Positions 11,934 through 23,349 of a stretch of 64,000 bases of DNA are shown here, in pieces. This stretch comes from Trissonchulus latispiculum. Taxonomy: Eukaryota > Nematoda > Enoplea > Enoplida > Ironidae. The translations under genes were made by a program, and so were the position numbers. The stretch spans positions 1-64,000 of the forward strand of contig JASAND010021138.1 of NCBI GenBank assembly GCA_030248195.1. The letters are read 5' to 3'. Position 1 is the stretch's first letter. Every line of letters begins with the position of its first letter. The notes beneath the pieces are model-generated. The model was not told where the DNA came from and ran no database searches. It saw nothing but the letters and a program-made list of their open reading frames with translations.

Positions 11934-12391
11934 TGTAAAGAATAGGTTGTTGCCAGTGAACAAATAATTTAAATTAAATGAAGAAGTGCTAGGTTCGTGA
12001 GTGTGCGCATGTCGAACTCGTAATCTCGTCCCTAAGCTCGCTAATTTCCCTAAACAACTACAGCAGGCGCCGGCAGTCCAATTTTGGTACCGTGAGTTTA
12101 CTGTTTTTAAGACAAAATTATAAAGTTACAAAATAGCAAAATCAACTTTTCAGTACAAAACAGGAAACTTTACAGAAGCACAAAAAATATTGACAAAACA
12201 AACAAAAAGAACGAACCCACAACCCAACTTAAGAGGGAACTAAGTCCCCCAACCAAAGAACTTACGAAAAGGATCCCCCAGACGAACAGGAAAAAGAGCC
12301 GCCGCTCTGTACGAAAGATTTCGTGAGACTGCCTTTGCGCTACTTTTTAATGGCGGACACGACTTAGCTAAGGAACCGAGGTTCCTACACA
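11934..12391 (-). repeat. LTR of the truncated element
   Basis: 458 bp, beginning TGTGTAGGAACC and ending CTTTACA on the minus strand (TG...CA ends). Assigned because the primer-binding site lies two bases inside it. No partner copy in the window. Confidence 0.65.
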
Positions 12392-14677
12392 GAAGGGCAA
12401 TTTTTCATTTATTGTTCATAAAGATAACACTTCATTTGAGTAAATTTAGATGAAAGTCAAGGGAAATATCAGAAAATTGGATTTCTGTGGAATAAGAAAC
12501 AATTAATAACGGAAACATTTGTGTTAAGTAACATTTGGGACATGTTTGCTCTTTGAACATGTGTACTTTAAAATTACATCTTAATTTTATTCCATCTGTT
12601 ATCTAATTTCACCCCATCTGCTTAATTCTTAACAAAACGTTTGCTAGCACACTAACCAGAAAGCCAAATCCCTCGAAACTTAGAGACAGTTTGCCCCTAT
12701 TAGAGCCTAATATTTGGTAAAAAAGCTGGGTAGGCTAGGGGCTGTCAATTTTATTAGATCGTAGCCGGCGCACGGTCACATCACAACTTTTTGCCAAATT
12801 TCAAACTTTGAGCTATTATAACTGAAGAAAGAAGCAACGCTCGAAAGCCGGAATACCTTTAATATTTAGCACTAGTAAGAGTTAACATTTATGGCTAAAC
12901 CTTTCAGAAGTGGTCGAACCGTTAATCCACCAGAGCTGAAAAAACCTTTTTGAAAAATTCCATTTTTCGCACCAAAATTTGTACTTTGGCGTCCTTCCAA
13001 AAACAGTGTAGGTGAGATATATTATTGCCCACCCTAAACTTTTTTACTTTGATATGTTGGCTAACGTTGGAAGGGAAAGTAGCTCTGACGATGTCGTGCC
13101 AACCCGTTCATAGCCCCCCCCTTACACGGATTAAATTTTAATCCGTTTAATCCTGCATAAAACAAATAGAAATTAAACTTTTAATCCGGCTGATTTTTAA
13201 TCCGTCTAATCCGACCATTTTAATCTTTAAAGAAATAGGCCCATAGCTTATTTGGACGTAACTTAACTTATTGCAGATATAAATAAGAAAGAAGCATAGA
13301 AGAAGGTAATAAGAAAGAGTAAGAAAGATAATAAGTAAGAAGAAATACGAACATAAAACACCTCCCGAAAATTCACAGAGCAGTGAAGTGAATATCTTGT
13401 ATTACAGTTTGTGAAACTTCTTAACAGATTTAATTCTAATGGTTCAAAATCTAACTGTTAGGCTGTAACATGATGGAGCCTATAGTCAGTTTGCAGTTGC
13501 CAAAAAATCAACATCAGAGGATCAGGCATAAGGGTAAGACATTTCGCAGGAAATATCCTTTCCTCTCTTTCCTTTCCTCTCTTGGTGATGCCCACCTTCG
13601 GCTAGCATTCCAGTTTTGACGCATGACACAACTTGTGCTTTTCAGTGACATCACTAAAACAAAAACTAATTAACATTAATTGTTTCAGAATATACCAGAT
13701 ATACTAGTAATCAATGTTGAACTGCCCAACGTGCTCACGGATTTTTGAAGCTGTAGCTGCGCTCATCATGAACAGTTTAATATGTATTTATTGCATGCAA
13801 TTAATGAGTTGCGACGTCATATTCAGTGGTATCATATGTGCACTTGTGAGAATGCTATTTTCTAACGCACCATCAAAAGTGCAAAAGCTGATGTACTCAC
13901 AAGCAGCTGTGCAAGAATTATTTGTAACAAACGTTGCCGATTGAAAGAATCGGCAATGTTTAAAACACAGTTTACAGATTTTACGCCTAACGACGGCATA
14001 TGATGTCAATGGTTAGCATCCATGAAAACAAAAATCACTATCAATACTAATGATATCATTTTTTCAGCTCCACAGGGCTTGCAAAGAGAAAACAGGCATG
14101 TCTTGTTTAAAAATAAGTTGTGTGTATCATCTTGTGTGCAGTCTACATTGGTGATTCTTCCGTATACGCACACCTAATATTAAGTTAAAGTGCCCTCAAT
14201 GCAGCAACTTGACTTTCATGAGAATCCCAGACATGACTAGCGCTAGTATTCTCATAAAGCATCTACTTCCGTAGACGCACACAAGATCAGTGATATTGTT
14301 TGTGCCAACTGAATTTTAATGTTAAGTTGACAACCACATGAAAATTGTATAATATTTGCAATTTTTACTTGTTTAATGTCAACATTGGTCAAATATATAA
14401 AGAAAAGTGACTTTAGCAACCTCTTACGTTGTCCTTTGATCTTTGACCCAAAATTCCATGTAACAGATGAACCTGAAACTGTAAAATTTAGTCATTAATT
14501 TTGTAGATCCCGTTATTTCACTATCCAAAGAACTGAAACTCATTAGGGATCTCTGAAAACCAAACCTTTTTGAGACAAAGAGAAGTGACTCAGCCATATT
14601 TGCTGGCTGATATTTAGTAACTTTAAGTGCTGATTTCGTCAGTACAAACAGTTGCTTAGTGTTGAAATTTGCCGGAA
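12392..14677. other. AT-rich interval with a TTTAATCCG cluster
   Basis: No convincing gene; the 76-codon frame at 13714 overlaps an opposite-strand frame and has no family signal. The motif TTTAATCCG and near variants recur at 13125-13235 in both orientations, possibly the subterminal part of an old DNA element. Confidence 0.4.
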
Positions 14678-14960
14678 TTAAATAAACTATATTACTTAAA
14701 GTAAATTAACAGAATTAAAATGCTGGGGATATCCTGCAATTGTTGTAATTGCTCAGCTTGTACATTTAACTTCAAGTGTCACAGTTATCACAAAGTTTTG
14801 CAAACATCGAACACACCAATTAAATAAACTATATTACTTAAAGTAAATTAACAGAATTAAAATGCTGGGGATATCCTGCAATTGTTGTAATTGCTCAGCT
14901 TGTACATTTAACTTCAAGTGTCACAGTTGTCACAAAGTTTTGCAAACATCGAACACACCA
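14678..14960. repeat. 142-bp tandem duplication
   Basis: Unit starting TTAAATAAACTATATTAC is repeated at 14820 with one visible mismatch (TTATC/TTGTC). Confidence 0.95.
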
Positions 14961-15440
14961 GTATTGTCATTATTGCTTAGCTGGGACTGTCAACTAAGAA
15001 AGTTCAAGTGTTATTCATGATAGATTTCTGGCGCAAATGTTAAAAAGAATGGTAGAAATTGTAGAGGAAAGCTCGTCTTTTGTTGTTGTCCATTTGCATC
15101 ACAAGCCAATAATCGCGGTGTTTTTTTATCTACTTATCGTTTAAAGTAAATACCGTGCAGGCAGCGCATTTTAGGTGACACGTATGCAATTGTTTATTGC
15201 AAGCCAGCGTATACTAACTATACTATATTTGTCCATTCATTGGCTTTATCAGAATATAGCACGCTTTTGTAGCGTTAAAGTGTACGCATTGTGCGTTTTC
15301 TGTAGCCTTTAGCTTTAACAGCTTGAACGTTACTGTAATAGCTTCAGCAATAGTTTTTGAATCGTCCGCTAGGCTAGTACTCAGCGCAGCCGCTTCTGCT
15401 ATAGCTCATTCAGTTTTCCAAACACCGAGTTCAACTTTAA

Positions 15441-15820
15441 TATCAATCCCCGTGTTTACTGCCCGGAACTAAACCGGGAATTGAATGGCGAATCAAAGCA
15501 GGTTCTCCTAAAGGGTGCAACTTCCAGAAATTAGACCCCTAATCTAAATCCTATCCTATTCAAACATTAGACAGTTGTGGCGGACAAATGTATTTAATAA
15601 ATCAACTTACAGTTTATAATCATAAAAGGCAAGGGCAAGCACAGCTAATACAAATGGCGCTAATGGCCGACCGTTCGGTACAAAAGATAACCACACACTG
15701 ACTAGACAAGCGATCAAGCTACCTTTTATATAAGCTGAATGGTTGCTGTTTGATATGATTAGATTGATCGGTTGTTACAAAGTTTGTAGAATCGCAGACC
15801 GTAATTGCTAGTTTTTCACA
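15441..15820 (-). repeat. 3' LTR of the complete element
   Basis: 380 bp, identical to the 5' LTR. Outside flank TTAA; inside flank is the polypurine tract. Confidence 0.9.
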
Positions 15821-15832
15821 TCATCCCCCTGC
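15821..15832 (-). other. Polypurine tract of the complete element
   Basis: The minus strand reads GCAGGGGGATGA immediately before the 3' LTR, as needed for plus-strand priming. Confidence 0.75.
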
Positions 15833-18140
15833 AAAAGTTTTTTAGCGCCTGCTAAAAATTCAAAGATAACGAGAGTTGCTACCATAATTCAAGAATTAAA
15901 AATAGATGGAAAATTTCAAGAAAAAAAAGAAAACCACATGGGCGACCAGTAAGCAACCGTTAAGAAGTCCTGGCGCTTTTACTGCCCATGAAAGAAAGTA
16001 ACTTCAAGAGTAAGCCAAGCGACTTACAAAAGAAAGTACAAAGTTTTTAAAGAAAATATAAAAGTTTGGTAGCGAGTTTGTAGTCAAATGCAGGCTAATC
16101 GAAACTGGGGATTAACTGCTTACATGCACGTAACTTGATAACATTTTAAACGATACTGCGATTCAAATTTAGATAATGAAAAGAGAGTAAGTAGAAAACG
16201 AAAGTAGTGAATCGAGACCCCATATGAAAAAGTGTACCCTAAAGCCTCTATGGTTAGAAAACCCCATTCACACAACTCATCCCAACACACAAAACTATCA
16301 TTCTAACAATTATAGATTCCGGAATAAACAGTACAGTCAATAAATTTCTATACATGGAGTAAATATGACAGTTTATACTGTACAACAAGGTTTCAAAAGA
16401 TAAAAGGTTTCAAAAAATATAGGGCATAGTATCTGTACAGCAAAATTCAAAAGAGTAAATATGACATTTATAATAAACAACAAAATTTCAAAGTCCTAGC
16501 TAAGCAAGTATAATAAAGAACAATAGTCACAAGGAAAGTCACAAGTAATTCTATACAACGAAATTGACTAACTATTAAGTAACTAGCAACAAAATATAAT
16601 GACAAAGCAGACAAACTATACATATTCTAATAAAGAAAACAACTTCAAACAAAAACAACAGGATTACAGGTTCATGTATTGAAAGCCCAGACAGAAACTG
16701 CCGTTTACAGCACAACCCGTCTTAGCTCAACTCTTGGCCCTTGGCTTAAAGCCCTTATCTCTCGGAATTGTGCAATAGCAAATAGCAGTTTAAAGAAAAT
16801 ACAAAATCCCAACAAATTTCAAAGAGAATTTCGAACATAATTTAACAAACAGCAATTACATATATATCCTAACAAGTCTAACAAATATAAGCTAACAACG
16901 TTATCAACTTCTCAATGTTTTCAATGTTTTTGTTATCGTTTCACCCCGCTCGAAAGAAATGAGTACCTACGAATTACATAAGATAAATGCAAAACTTAAC
17001 AAAAACAAACAATAGAATCAAAGTAATCAAACAAAGATAAACAGAATAACAAGACAAAAATTAAGGCAAGCATTTAAGGCTGAATTTTAAAGTAGACAGA
17101 AAAAATTTTAAAGGCAAGAAGACTATAAAAATGACTATAACAAAATATGACAAACAAATAGGACTATAAAGTAAGGCATTTTTCATTATGGCATTGGTAT
17201 GGCTACTACGGGGCGCCGGCCCTCGAGCCCGGTCGGAAGGCTACTACGGGGCACCGGCCCTCGAGCCTTGTCGGAAGACTGGTAGCACCGGCAATTGCAC
17301 CGTTCAAAGCACCGTTGAAAAACACCACTGAAAGAGCCGTAAAGCTGAAACACAAAGGGGGTTAGACAAACATTTATAAAGAAAACTCGTGCTATGATTT
17401 GAGATTTGCGCCAAGAATTTTATAGTTAGGATAAGCGCAAAATGGAAAAGTAGTTCGACGCTTTACAGAGATTACGTTTGTACAGAAAAAGTAGAAATTC
17501 ACTCCAAAAGAGAAAAACTATATTTACACCGTCATTTCACTTCAGCTTTCATGAGGTGTGATTAAGTAAAAATACAAACTAACTGTAAGTCGTTGCATCA
17601 ATACACAAAGCATGAACCTATTTCGCTATGAAGTGTGGCTTGCCGAAGCATAATTACAAAAGAATACAAAAACAACTGTAAAGCAAATAAACTACATAAG
17701 AACTAACTCAATATTTTTGGATTTTTAGAGTTTTTAGATTAATATACGGCAAAGATTAAGCGAAAAATACTAAACAAAATGCCAAAATAGAAATAGCAAA
17801 GTTAGAATGCAAAAGTATGTCAGTACACGTACAAAAAAAACTACTAACTTCAAAAACAATACTGTAAAGAGGAAATACAAGGAAATAGTAGATAGCAAGC
17901 CAAACTTCAATAATAATTAAATTCCTCATGTAAACGTATCTGAGGCCTTTTAAACTTGAACATATTACTATATTGCCTCTTATTATTCCTTCATTCTTTC
18001 TGGTTAACCATCAATATGTACGGTGTGTACTGAAGATGGCCATACAAGTTGCGCGTAATGGTGATATATGAGCCCAGTGACCGGAATCCTAATCAAAGCC
18101 CTCCATGGCTTTTGTACGTATTCCATACGTACATCCAGTA
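15833..18140. other. Interior 3' part of the LTR element, no coding signal
   Basis: AT-rich sequence where pol would normally be. No frame over 60 codons and no recognisable enzyme fragments. It contains a 55-bp near-repeat at 17200-17275 (GGCTACTACGGGGCRCCGGC twice). Confidence 0.6.
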
Positions 18141-19295
18141 TTAAGATCCAATTGCTGAGAATGGCGATGACAAAGCTCGTGGCTGCGAAACTATAACCAA
18201 ATCATTCTTTTCCCAAACAAATCCATTCTTTATATACGTATATTGCTTCAGCTGTTCATCTGTGCGTTTTTCCAAACTTTCAGCACTATCCTTGCCCTTG
18301 TCTTTATTAAATAACAAATCCAAACCATAACCATCACTGAGGGCAATGTTTACTACAGTTCCCATGATAGCTGAAGTACTATTTATAGAGCCACTTTCCG
18401 TGAGAGCTTTGTTTAATTCCATTGTATTCGAGCCATTCGAGCTGGGCAAATCCATACTTGCCTTTTCAGCGTTAACTTCCGCCGTTAAATATTTACCAGC
18501 AAAATGAGGATCTGCGAAACGTATACTTTCCACTTCCAAATCATTCCAACTTCCACTAACTTCAGGTATTTGAACTGTTTCGGGGCATTGTACAGAATCT
18601 GAGGCTCCATCGCCAACTATTGAACCAGTGGTACTTTCGAAAAAATCGTAGGTTGGGTCGTAGTGCTCCAATACATGCACTGTGGAAGGCAAATCATAAT
18701 TGAGATCAATATTTCCTGAACTAGTTGCTTCATGATCCTTGTCCAACTGCCCAAACTGCGAACACTGAGTCGAATTTGAAGAAGCCGTAGCGTGAGACCT
18801 TGATCCAGAAAAATCTTGGTCCTGGTATTTTCTGGCCAGGTTATGTGCCTGCTTGGAAGAATTGTTGCTTTGATCCAAATTACTAGAAATACTTCCCTTG
18901 AAACAAGTCACGTTTTGTTTGGGGTGGTATGACCTGTTTTTGGGGGTCAAAACCGCAGATTTTCCAAAATTTCGTTCGAAAAAACCACGATTTGAAGGGC
19001 AAAAATGTGAAAGTCTGTTCGAAAACATCGCGCTTGATCTGAAACTATCGTTCATTGGACTCTGATAGCAAGAATTTGAAAATCGACCCGGAAATTTTTG
19101 AGATTTGGGCCAAATGGCACTATTGCCATAACGAAAAAGGTTTTGGCCTCCAGAAAATCTTGGCAAAACGAACCGAGGGAATGGATACCGGTTATAGTAG
19201 CAGTTCATAGGCCTACTCCTCACTGCTCTAGTCGTTTGGTTCTGGGGGTTCGCAAAAAATTTTTCGCTTGAAAAATCCGGACATACCTCAGACAT
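18141..19295 (-). CDS. Second ORF of the LTR element, reachable by -1 frameshift
   Basis: 384-codon frame, -1 relative to the upstream knuckle ORF and overlapping it by 76 nt. In the overlap the upstream frame reads AAA AAT TTT TTG, containing the heptamer A-AAT-TTT (19262-19256) in correct register. The product is Ser/Asn/Arg-rich at first, then acidic (DYDPTYDFFEST-like), ending IVSQPRALSSPFSAIGS. I see no protease DTG/DSG, no YxDD and no integrase motif. It could also start at its own ATG (19295). Function unknown. Confidence 0.6.
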   Translation of the reverse strand: MSEVCPDFSSEKFFANPQNQTTRAVRSRPMNCYYNRYPFPRFVLPRFSGGQNLFRYGNSAIWPKSQKFPGRFSNSCYQSPMNDSFRSSAMFSNRLSHFCPSNRGFFERNFGKSAVLTPKNRSYHPKQNVTCFKGSISSNLDQSNNSSKQAHNLARKYQDQDFSGSRSHATASSNSTQCSQFGQLDKDHEATSSGNIDLNYDLPSTVHVLEHYDPTYDFFESTTGSIVGDGASDSVQCPETVQIPEVSGSWNDLEVESIRFADPHFAGKYLTAEVNAEKASMDLPSSNGSNTMELNKALTESGSINSTSAIMGTVVNIALSDGYGLDLLFNKDKGKDSAESLEKRTDEQLKQYTYIKNGFVWEKNDLVIVSQPRALSSPFSAIGS

Positions 19296-20023
19296 GCGAA
19301 AATGACCATTTTGAGTATGAGGGTTGTATGAGGGTTAGGACAAAACGAATAGCTGTTTCTGGCGTAGTTTTCCATGGGGCAACGAGGCATAGAGTTGAAT
19401 TTGCTCCGGTACGTAGAACTTTGAATTCGACCAGAAAAAGTTGGAAATCTGGGGTATGCAGGCGAGATCAGATTGTGATTATGACGAATTCCGTGAATTG
19501 GACGTCTCAAAAAATTTGAATTCGCGCTAGGAAAGCCGACAAAGCCACAAGAAAAACATCTGATAGGTGGGGGCACATATAGGCTAAGCAAACTTGGGGG
19601 AGAAAAATCTCTTCTTGAGCCATATCTATATGGGGGCAAACACGGAAAATTTGAGGAAAAATTGGTTGCTCTCGGAAAAAACCTTAAATGACTGGGCTGT
19701 GCGCCTCTCAAAATATGACTGGCCTGATCACGAAATGGAATTTGGCATCGAAAATGATTTATACGTAAAGGACATGTAGCCACTAAATGACCAACTTGGT
19801 GGCAAAGAAAACACCGACGAAACTGACTCATATGAAAATTTCTGGCCCAAAAATGACTAGATCTACGCATTCTAAAATACCATTGGCATATTAAGCAGAA
19901 AAACACAAGCTGTTCCAAAAAAACATTTCGAAAGTAACAACTTTGGTAAGGGGGGGCGCGCCGAAAAAAAACCCGAAACTGCTCAGTTATGTACGTACAT
20001 TTGGTACGCTGTGCGCTACGGAT
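19220..20023 (-). CDS. Zinc-knuckle (Gag-like) ORF of the complete LTR element
   Basis: Open frame from 20023 down to a TGA at 19222-19220. There is no ATG near its 5' end: it can start at a TTG at 19918 or at an internal Met, so the true start is unknown. It has one clear retroviral-type knuckle (CFLCHQVGHLVATC, CX2CX4HX4C) and a broken second one (CFSCGFVG), plus Arg/Phe/Ser-rich flanks. It lacks a recognisable capsid domain. Its last 76 bases overlap the next ORF in the -1 frame at a slippery heptamer. Confidence 0.6.
   Translation of the reverse strand: MRSAQRTKCTYITEQFRVFFRRAPPYQSCYFRNVFLEQLVFFCLICQWYFRMRRSSHFWARNFHMSQFRRCFLCHQVGHLVATCPLRINHFRCQIPFRDQASHILRGAQPSHLRFFPRATNFSSNFPCLPPYRYGSRRDFSPPSLLSLYVPPPIRCFSCGFVGFPSANSNFLRRPIHGIRHNHNLISPAYPRFPTFSGRIQSSTYRSKFNSMPRCPMENYARNSYSFCPNPHTTLILKMVIFACLRYVRIFQAKNFLRTPRTKRLEQ
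19256..19262 (-). promoter_or_regulatory. Candidate -1 ribosomal frameshift site A-AAT-TTT
   Basis: Fits X-XXY-YYZ in the zero frame of the upstream ORF, and the zero-frame stop follows 34 nt later. A short GCAGT...ACTGC hairpin containing TAGGCCTA can form downstream, though farther away than the usual 5-9 nt spacer. Confidence 0.6.
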
Positions 20024-20439
20024 TCAAATCACCAAATTATACATAACCAAAGGAAAATTGACAAAAATACTGCTTTTCAAAAAGACCACAGTTGCGCCCC
20101 AAAAATAGCTAAATTTGCTCAAACTCAGAAAAAAAACGAAAATTCTCGACGAAACAACTGGGGAGGGGGCACGTTTCTTTCGCAAAACGGGCATAAAACG
20201 ACATGCGTGTGCTCGGAAATTAATGCGTACGCACACAAAACATAGTTCGCCTCCAATCGACCCAAAAAAGCACGGAAAACAACAAAATTGGCCAAAAAGT
20301 TATATACGTATATATCAAATTGAGGGGGTTAGGGGGGGCGACGCGATTTTTAGCATTTTCTGGCTAATGTAACCGATGAGACGAAACGGATTTTTTGTTT
20401 TCGACTCAAAAAAGCGAAAATGAGTGTTCGAAAATGCCA

Positions 20440-21020
20440 AAAACCACTCTAAGATCCCAAAAAAAATTTGAAAATGAGGGTTTTAGGGGGGGGTCAAAAT
20501 GCCTAAATACTCCAAAAACACGTAATACAGTTATAATCTAGCCTAAAATCGCAATTTGCGTTTAGGCTCACACTTATTTTTGGTAAAAATCGCGATTTTT
20601 AGGCGATTTTCCAATTTTGGGAGTCGATTGGGGGGGGGTCAAAAATCGTCAAAATTTGGCCTAAAAACTTCAAATTCTGGCCTTAAAATGCCCTAAATCA
20701 CGTTTTGAGCGTAAAACTAACGCTGCAAAAATTTATTAGGCCCTAAATAACAAGAAATTAACCGATTTTGACCTCAAAAATGCTTGGGGGGGGTCAAAAA
20801 ATTTCACAAAGTTTGAAAAAAAATTGCAAAATTTTGCCTCTAAATTGCCTAAAATAGATTCCTGAGCGTGAAAACAACGCCCAAAAAATTTATTTCGGGA
20901 CGAATGAACAAGATTTTGGCCTAAATCGACCCAAAAATGACTTGGGGGGTCGAAAAAAAATTTTCAAAATTTGACCAAAAATTCAAAATTTTGCCTCTAG
21001 TGCGCTTCTGTTGCTCTCCT
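20440..21020. repeat. About 155-bp degenerate tandem repeats in the LTR element leader
   Basis: The motif GGGGGGGGTCAAAA recurs near 20485, 20632, 20787 and 20944, each followed by CCTAAA...GAGCGTAAAA-like sequence. In the element's own (minus) strand this is a leader with repeated poly-C tracts between primer-binding site and first ORF. Confidence 0.55.
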
Positions 21021-21513
21021 AGTGTTAAATATTCCCGAAAACAGGAATTTTTAGCACCAGGGGGTTGGAAAAAATGTCCACAGATTTTCCTAAACTAAGA
21101 ATTTTGAAAATTTTACCCGTCTTGGGGGGGGTTTGGGGGGGGAGGGGGGATCGCTCAAATCTACCTAAACTTTGTTTAATTATAGGTTATTGGGCTGCCC
21201 CAATAACCCTATGCAGTTTCCAGTTGAATTCCCCGCCTCAAACTACCTGGGGGGGAGGGGGGAGGGTGTCCAACACCCCCTAGCTACCAATCCTAAACTT
21301 TCCATTTTTCAAAAATTCAAAGTTGCACCCTCAAAAAATCGAAAAAACTAAAAGTCGTTTTTTATGAAAAACTAAGTATCATAAAAGAATCTCCAGATCA
21401 CGAGCTTTTCAGAAATGTAAAGCTTTTCGTTCAACTCGCAAAAATGAAAAAGTTATTTATATGTGAAAATTGTCAAAATAAACGAATTTTTGAAATTTGA
21501 CAAACCGGACAGT

Positions 21514-21532
21514 GGTCCTGTCACCGTCGCCA
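21514..21532 (-). other. Primer-binding site of the complete element
   Basis: TGGCGACGGTGACAGGACC on the minus strand, two bases inside the 5' LTR. It would pair with the 3' end of a tRNA ending in GTCGCCA. The truncated element at 7.7-12.4 kb has the related TGGCGACCGTTCC. Confidence 0.75.
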
Positions 21533-21534
21533 AA

Positions 21535-21914
21535 TATCAATCCCCGTGTTTACTGCCCGGAACTAAACCGGGAATTGAATGGCGAATCAAAGCAGGTTCT
21601 CCTAAAGGGTGCAACTTCCAGAAATTAGACCCCTAATCTAAATCCTATCCTATTCAAACATTAGACAGTTGTGGCGGACAAATGTATTTAATAAATCAAC
21701 TTACAGTTTATAATCATAAAAGGCAAGGGCAAGCACAGCTAATACAAATGGCGCTAATGGCCGACCGTTCGGTACAAAAGATAACCACACACTGACTAGA
21801 CAAGCGATCAAGCTACCTTTTATATAAGCTGAATGGTTGCTGTTTGATATGATTAGATTGATCGGTTGTTACAAAGTTTGTAGAATCGCAGACCGTAATT
21901 GCTAGTTTTTCACA
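21535..21914 (-). repeat. 5' LTR of the complete element
   Basis: 380 bp, starting TGTGAAAAACTAG on the minus strand. Identical to 15441-15820. It contains TATATAAAAGG, a plausible core promoter. Confidence 0.9.
21816..21826 (-). promoter_or_regulatory. TATA-like box in the 5' LTR
   Basis: The minus strand reads TATATAAAAGG inside the LTR, the only strong TATA-type sequence there. Its copy in the 3' LTR is at 15722-15732. Confidence 0.5.
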
Positions 21915-21918
21915 TTAA

Positions 21919-22433
21919 AATAACCATTCAGTTCCGATTCGTCGAGGGTAAACTTAAAAATGGAACGAATAGTAGACAAAAATGCAAGGAAATAATCAAG
22001 AACATGAATGTCCAATTTGAGGACTCCACAGAAATTGTCGGTTCTTTTTCATCAGTCCGGTGACAATAAAAACTTAGGACACATAATCTTCTTAAGCTTG
22101 AACATCTGTAATTGTCACACATTAACTACACCATTCGCATTTTGCTGATACGTGTAGGTCATACCGCAAACTTCGGACATTCAACACTGCACTGCAATGC
22201 ACTGCCGACATAGCTTCCACCGTAAGCAGCTTTGCGGTCGCTTGATCCCACGTTTTGTAAGAATTGCTAAAACGCATCCATTAAATGGCACTCCTGGCTG
22301 CTGAAAAGGTTCCGTAATTACGGTACGAATCTGAGGATTTGACGTAATTGCATATATCGCAGGCGTGAACAGCCTATACACTTATACAGAGAAAATGTTG
22401 TCAACGCACTGTTAGCATGATTAAGCTGTTTAT
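21919..22433. other. Interval downstream of the candidate secreted protein
   Basis: A Cys-containing minus frame at 22381-22181 (ends CLRWKLCRQCIAVQC) may be a relic exon; nothing firm. Confidence 0.3.
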
Positions 22434-22790
22434 TCACATTTGTCGAATTTCTGCCACAAAGACCAGGGATTGGCAGACTCTAATTATGTCAGAACTGTTA
22501 ATGAATAATTTCACTAATGGCTCAGTGCATAGCAAATATTCACCAATTCCTATAGGGTAATGATAATGTGTAAATGATGATGTCTGAATGTTATTGCTAC
22601 CAGTGTTGAATATAATTCTACAATAAACGTAATTATTTCGGTCTAAATTGAATCGGTCCATAATCGGATATTCTACTCTGCAGTTCTTTTCCAGGAAAAG
22701 GAAACTAGGTTTGATTAGCAAACTTGACAATATTATCACCGCATAAATAAGTGTCATAGATGTTCGAAATTTGCAATAAATACCTGCCAT
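22434..22790 (-). CDS. Candidate small secreted protein
   Basis: 118 codons from ATG. Met12 starts a good signal peptide (MTLIYAVIILSSLLIKPSFL). The mature part has five cysteines, aromatic residues and N-glycosylation candidates (NSS). The stop codon overlaps an AATAAA (TGAATAAAC), which would allow a very compact 3' end. No family recognised and no introns seen. Codon use is unremarkable, so it may be a chance frame. Confidence 0.3.
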   Translation of the reverse strand: MAGIYCKFRTSMTLIYAVIILSSLLIKPSFLFLEKNCRVEYPIMDRFNLDRNNYVYCRIIFNTGSNNIQTSSFTHYHYPIGIGEYLLCTEPLVKLFINSSDIIRVCQSLVFVAEIRQM

Positions 22791-23349
22791 CAGCTAAACT
22801 CTAATGAGGCCTGTTCTGTCTTATCAGCATTAAATTCTACGTTCAGCTGCCGTCTCCATCAGCATCCCTTTCTTCTAACATATATTTCCTTATTTGCTAA
22901 TTCAAATATATGTACTGATAAAGACTCTTCAATTCTTCCCAATTCTTGAACATTTTCTTTCCAAAGCCATGTATTTCAATACATTTAATTTGCAATGGAC
23001 CTCCTTTGCTGTTAAGCAAATAAAATGGCAACCACATGAAATATGTGTCCGTTAAGGTGTCTGTTTAGAGCTAACCCCTTATCATTTTGAATTATACTGG
23101 TAATGCCTCAAGGTGTTTTTGTTTGTATAACATCTGAAAAGTTTTCAAGACGATTCCAGGGTAACTAGCAGGAATTTGAAGAAATTAAAATACACGCTAA
23201 AATTTAATATCTGAGTCGCCTGTCTTAAATCTCACGCAGTCTGCAAGTTATTATAACGATAATGATGATAATCATAATAATAATAATGCAATAAAAGTGT
23301 AGCATTTTAACAGTTATATTTAATGTTAAGTTGTGTTTTAACAGACTAA

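Larger units (their letters stand above)
7741..12391 (-). mobile_element. 3'-truncated LTR retrotransposon (5' LTR plus gag)
   Basis: On the minus strand: an LTR (12391-11934), two bases, a primer-binding site TGGCGACCGTTCCTTCAGC (11931-11913), then a long gag region down to about 7741. No pol and no second LTR copy are visible to the left, so the 3' part is deleted or was never there. The gag is interrupted by several frame changes. Confidence 0.75.
15441..21914 (-). mobile_element. Complete non-autonomous LTR retrotransposon, recent insertion
   Basis: Two 380-bp LTRs (15441-15820 and 21535-21914) show no difference by eye. The whole is flanked by a 4-bp target duplication TTAA (15437-15440 and 21915-21918). 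On the minus strand the 5' LTR is followed after two bases by a primer-binding site, TGGCGACGGTGACAGGACC, and the 3' LTR is preceded by a polypurine tract GCAGGGGGATGA. The 5.7-kb interior has two overlapping ORFs with one CCHC knuckle but no recognisable protease, reverse transcriptase, RNase H or integrase. Identical LTRs mean it moved recently, so enzymes were probably supplied in trans. Confidence 0.9.

Noticed and set aside
13714..14009. Overlapping frames on both strands with Cys
   Set aside because: Mutually complementary, no splice or domain support.
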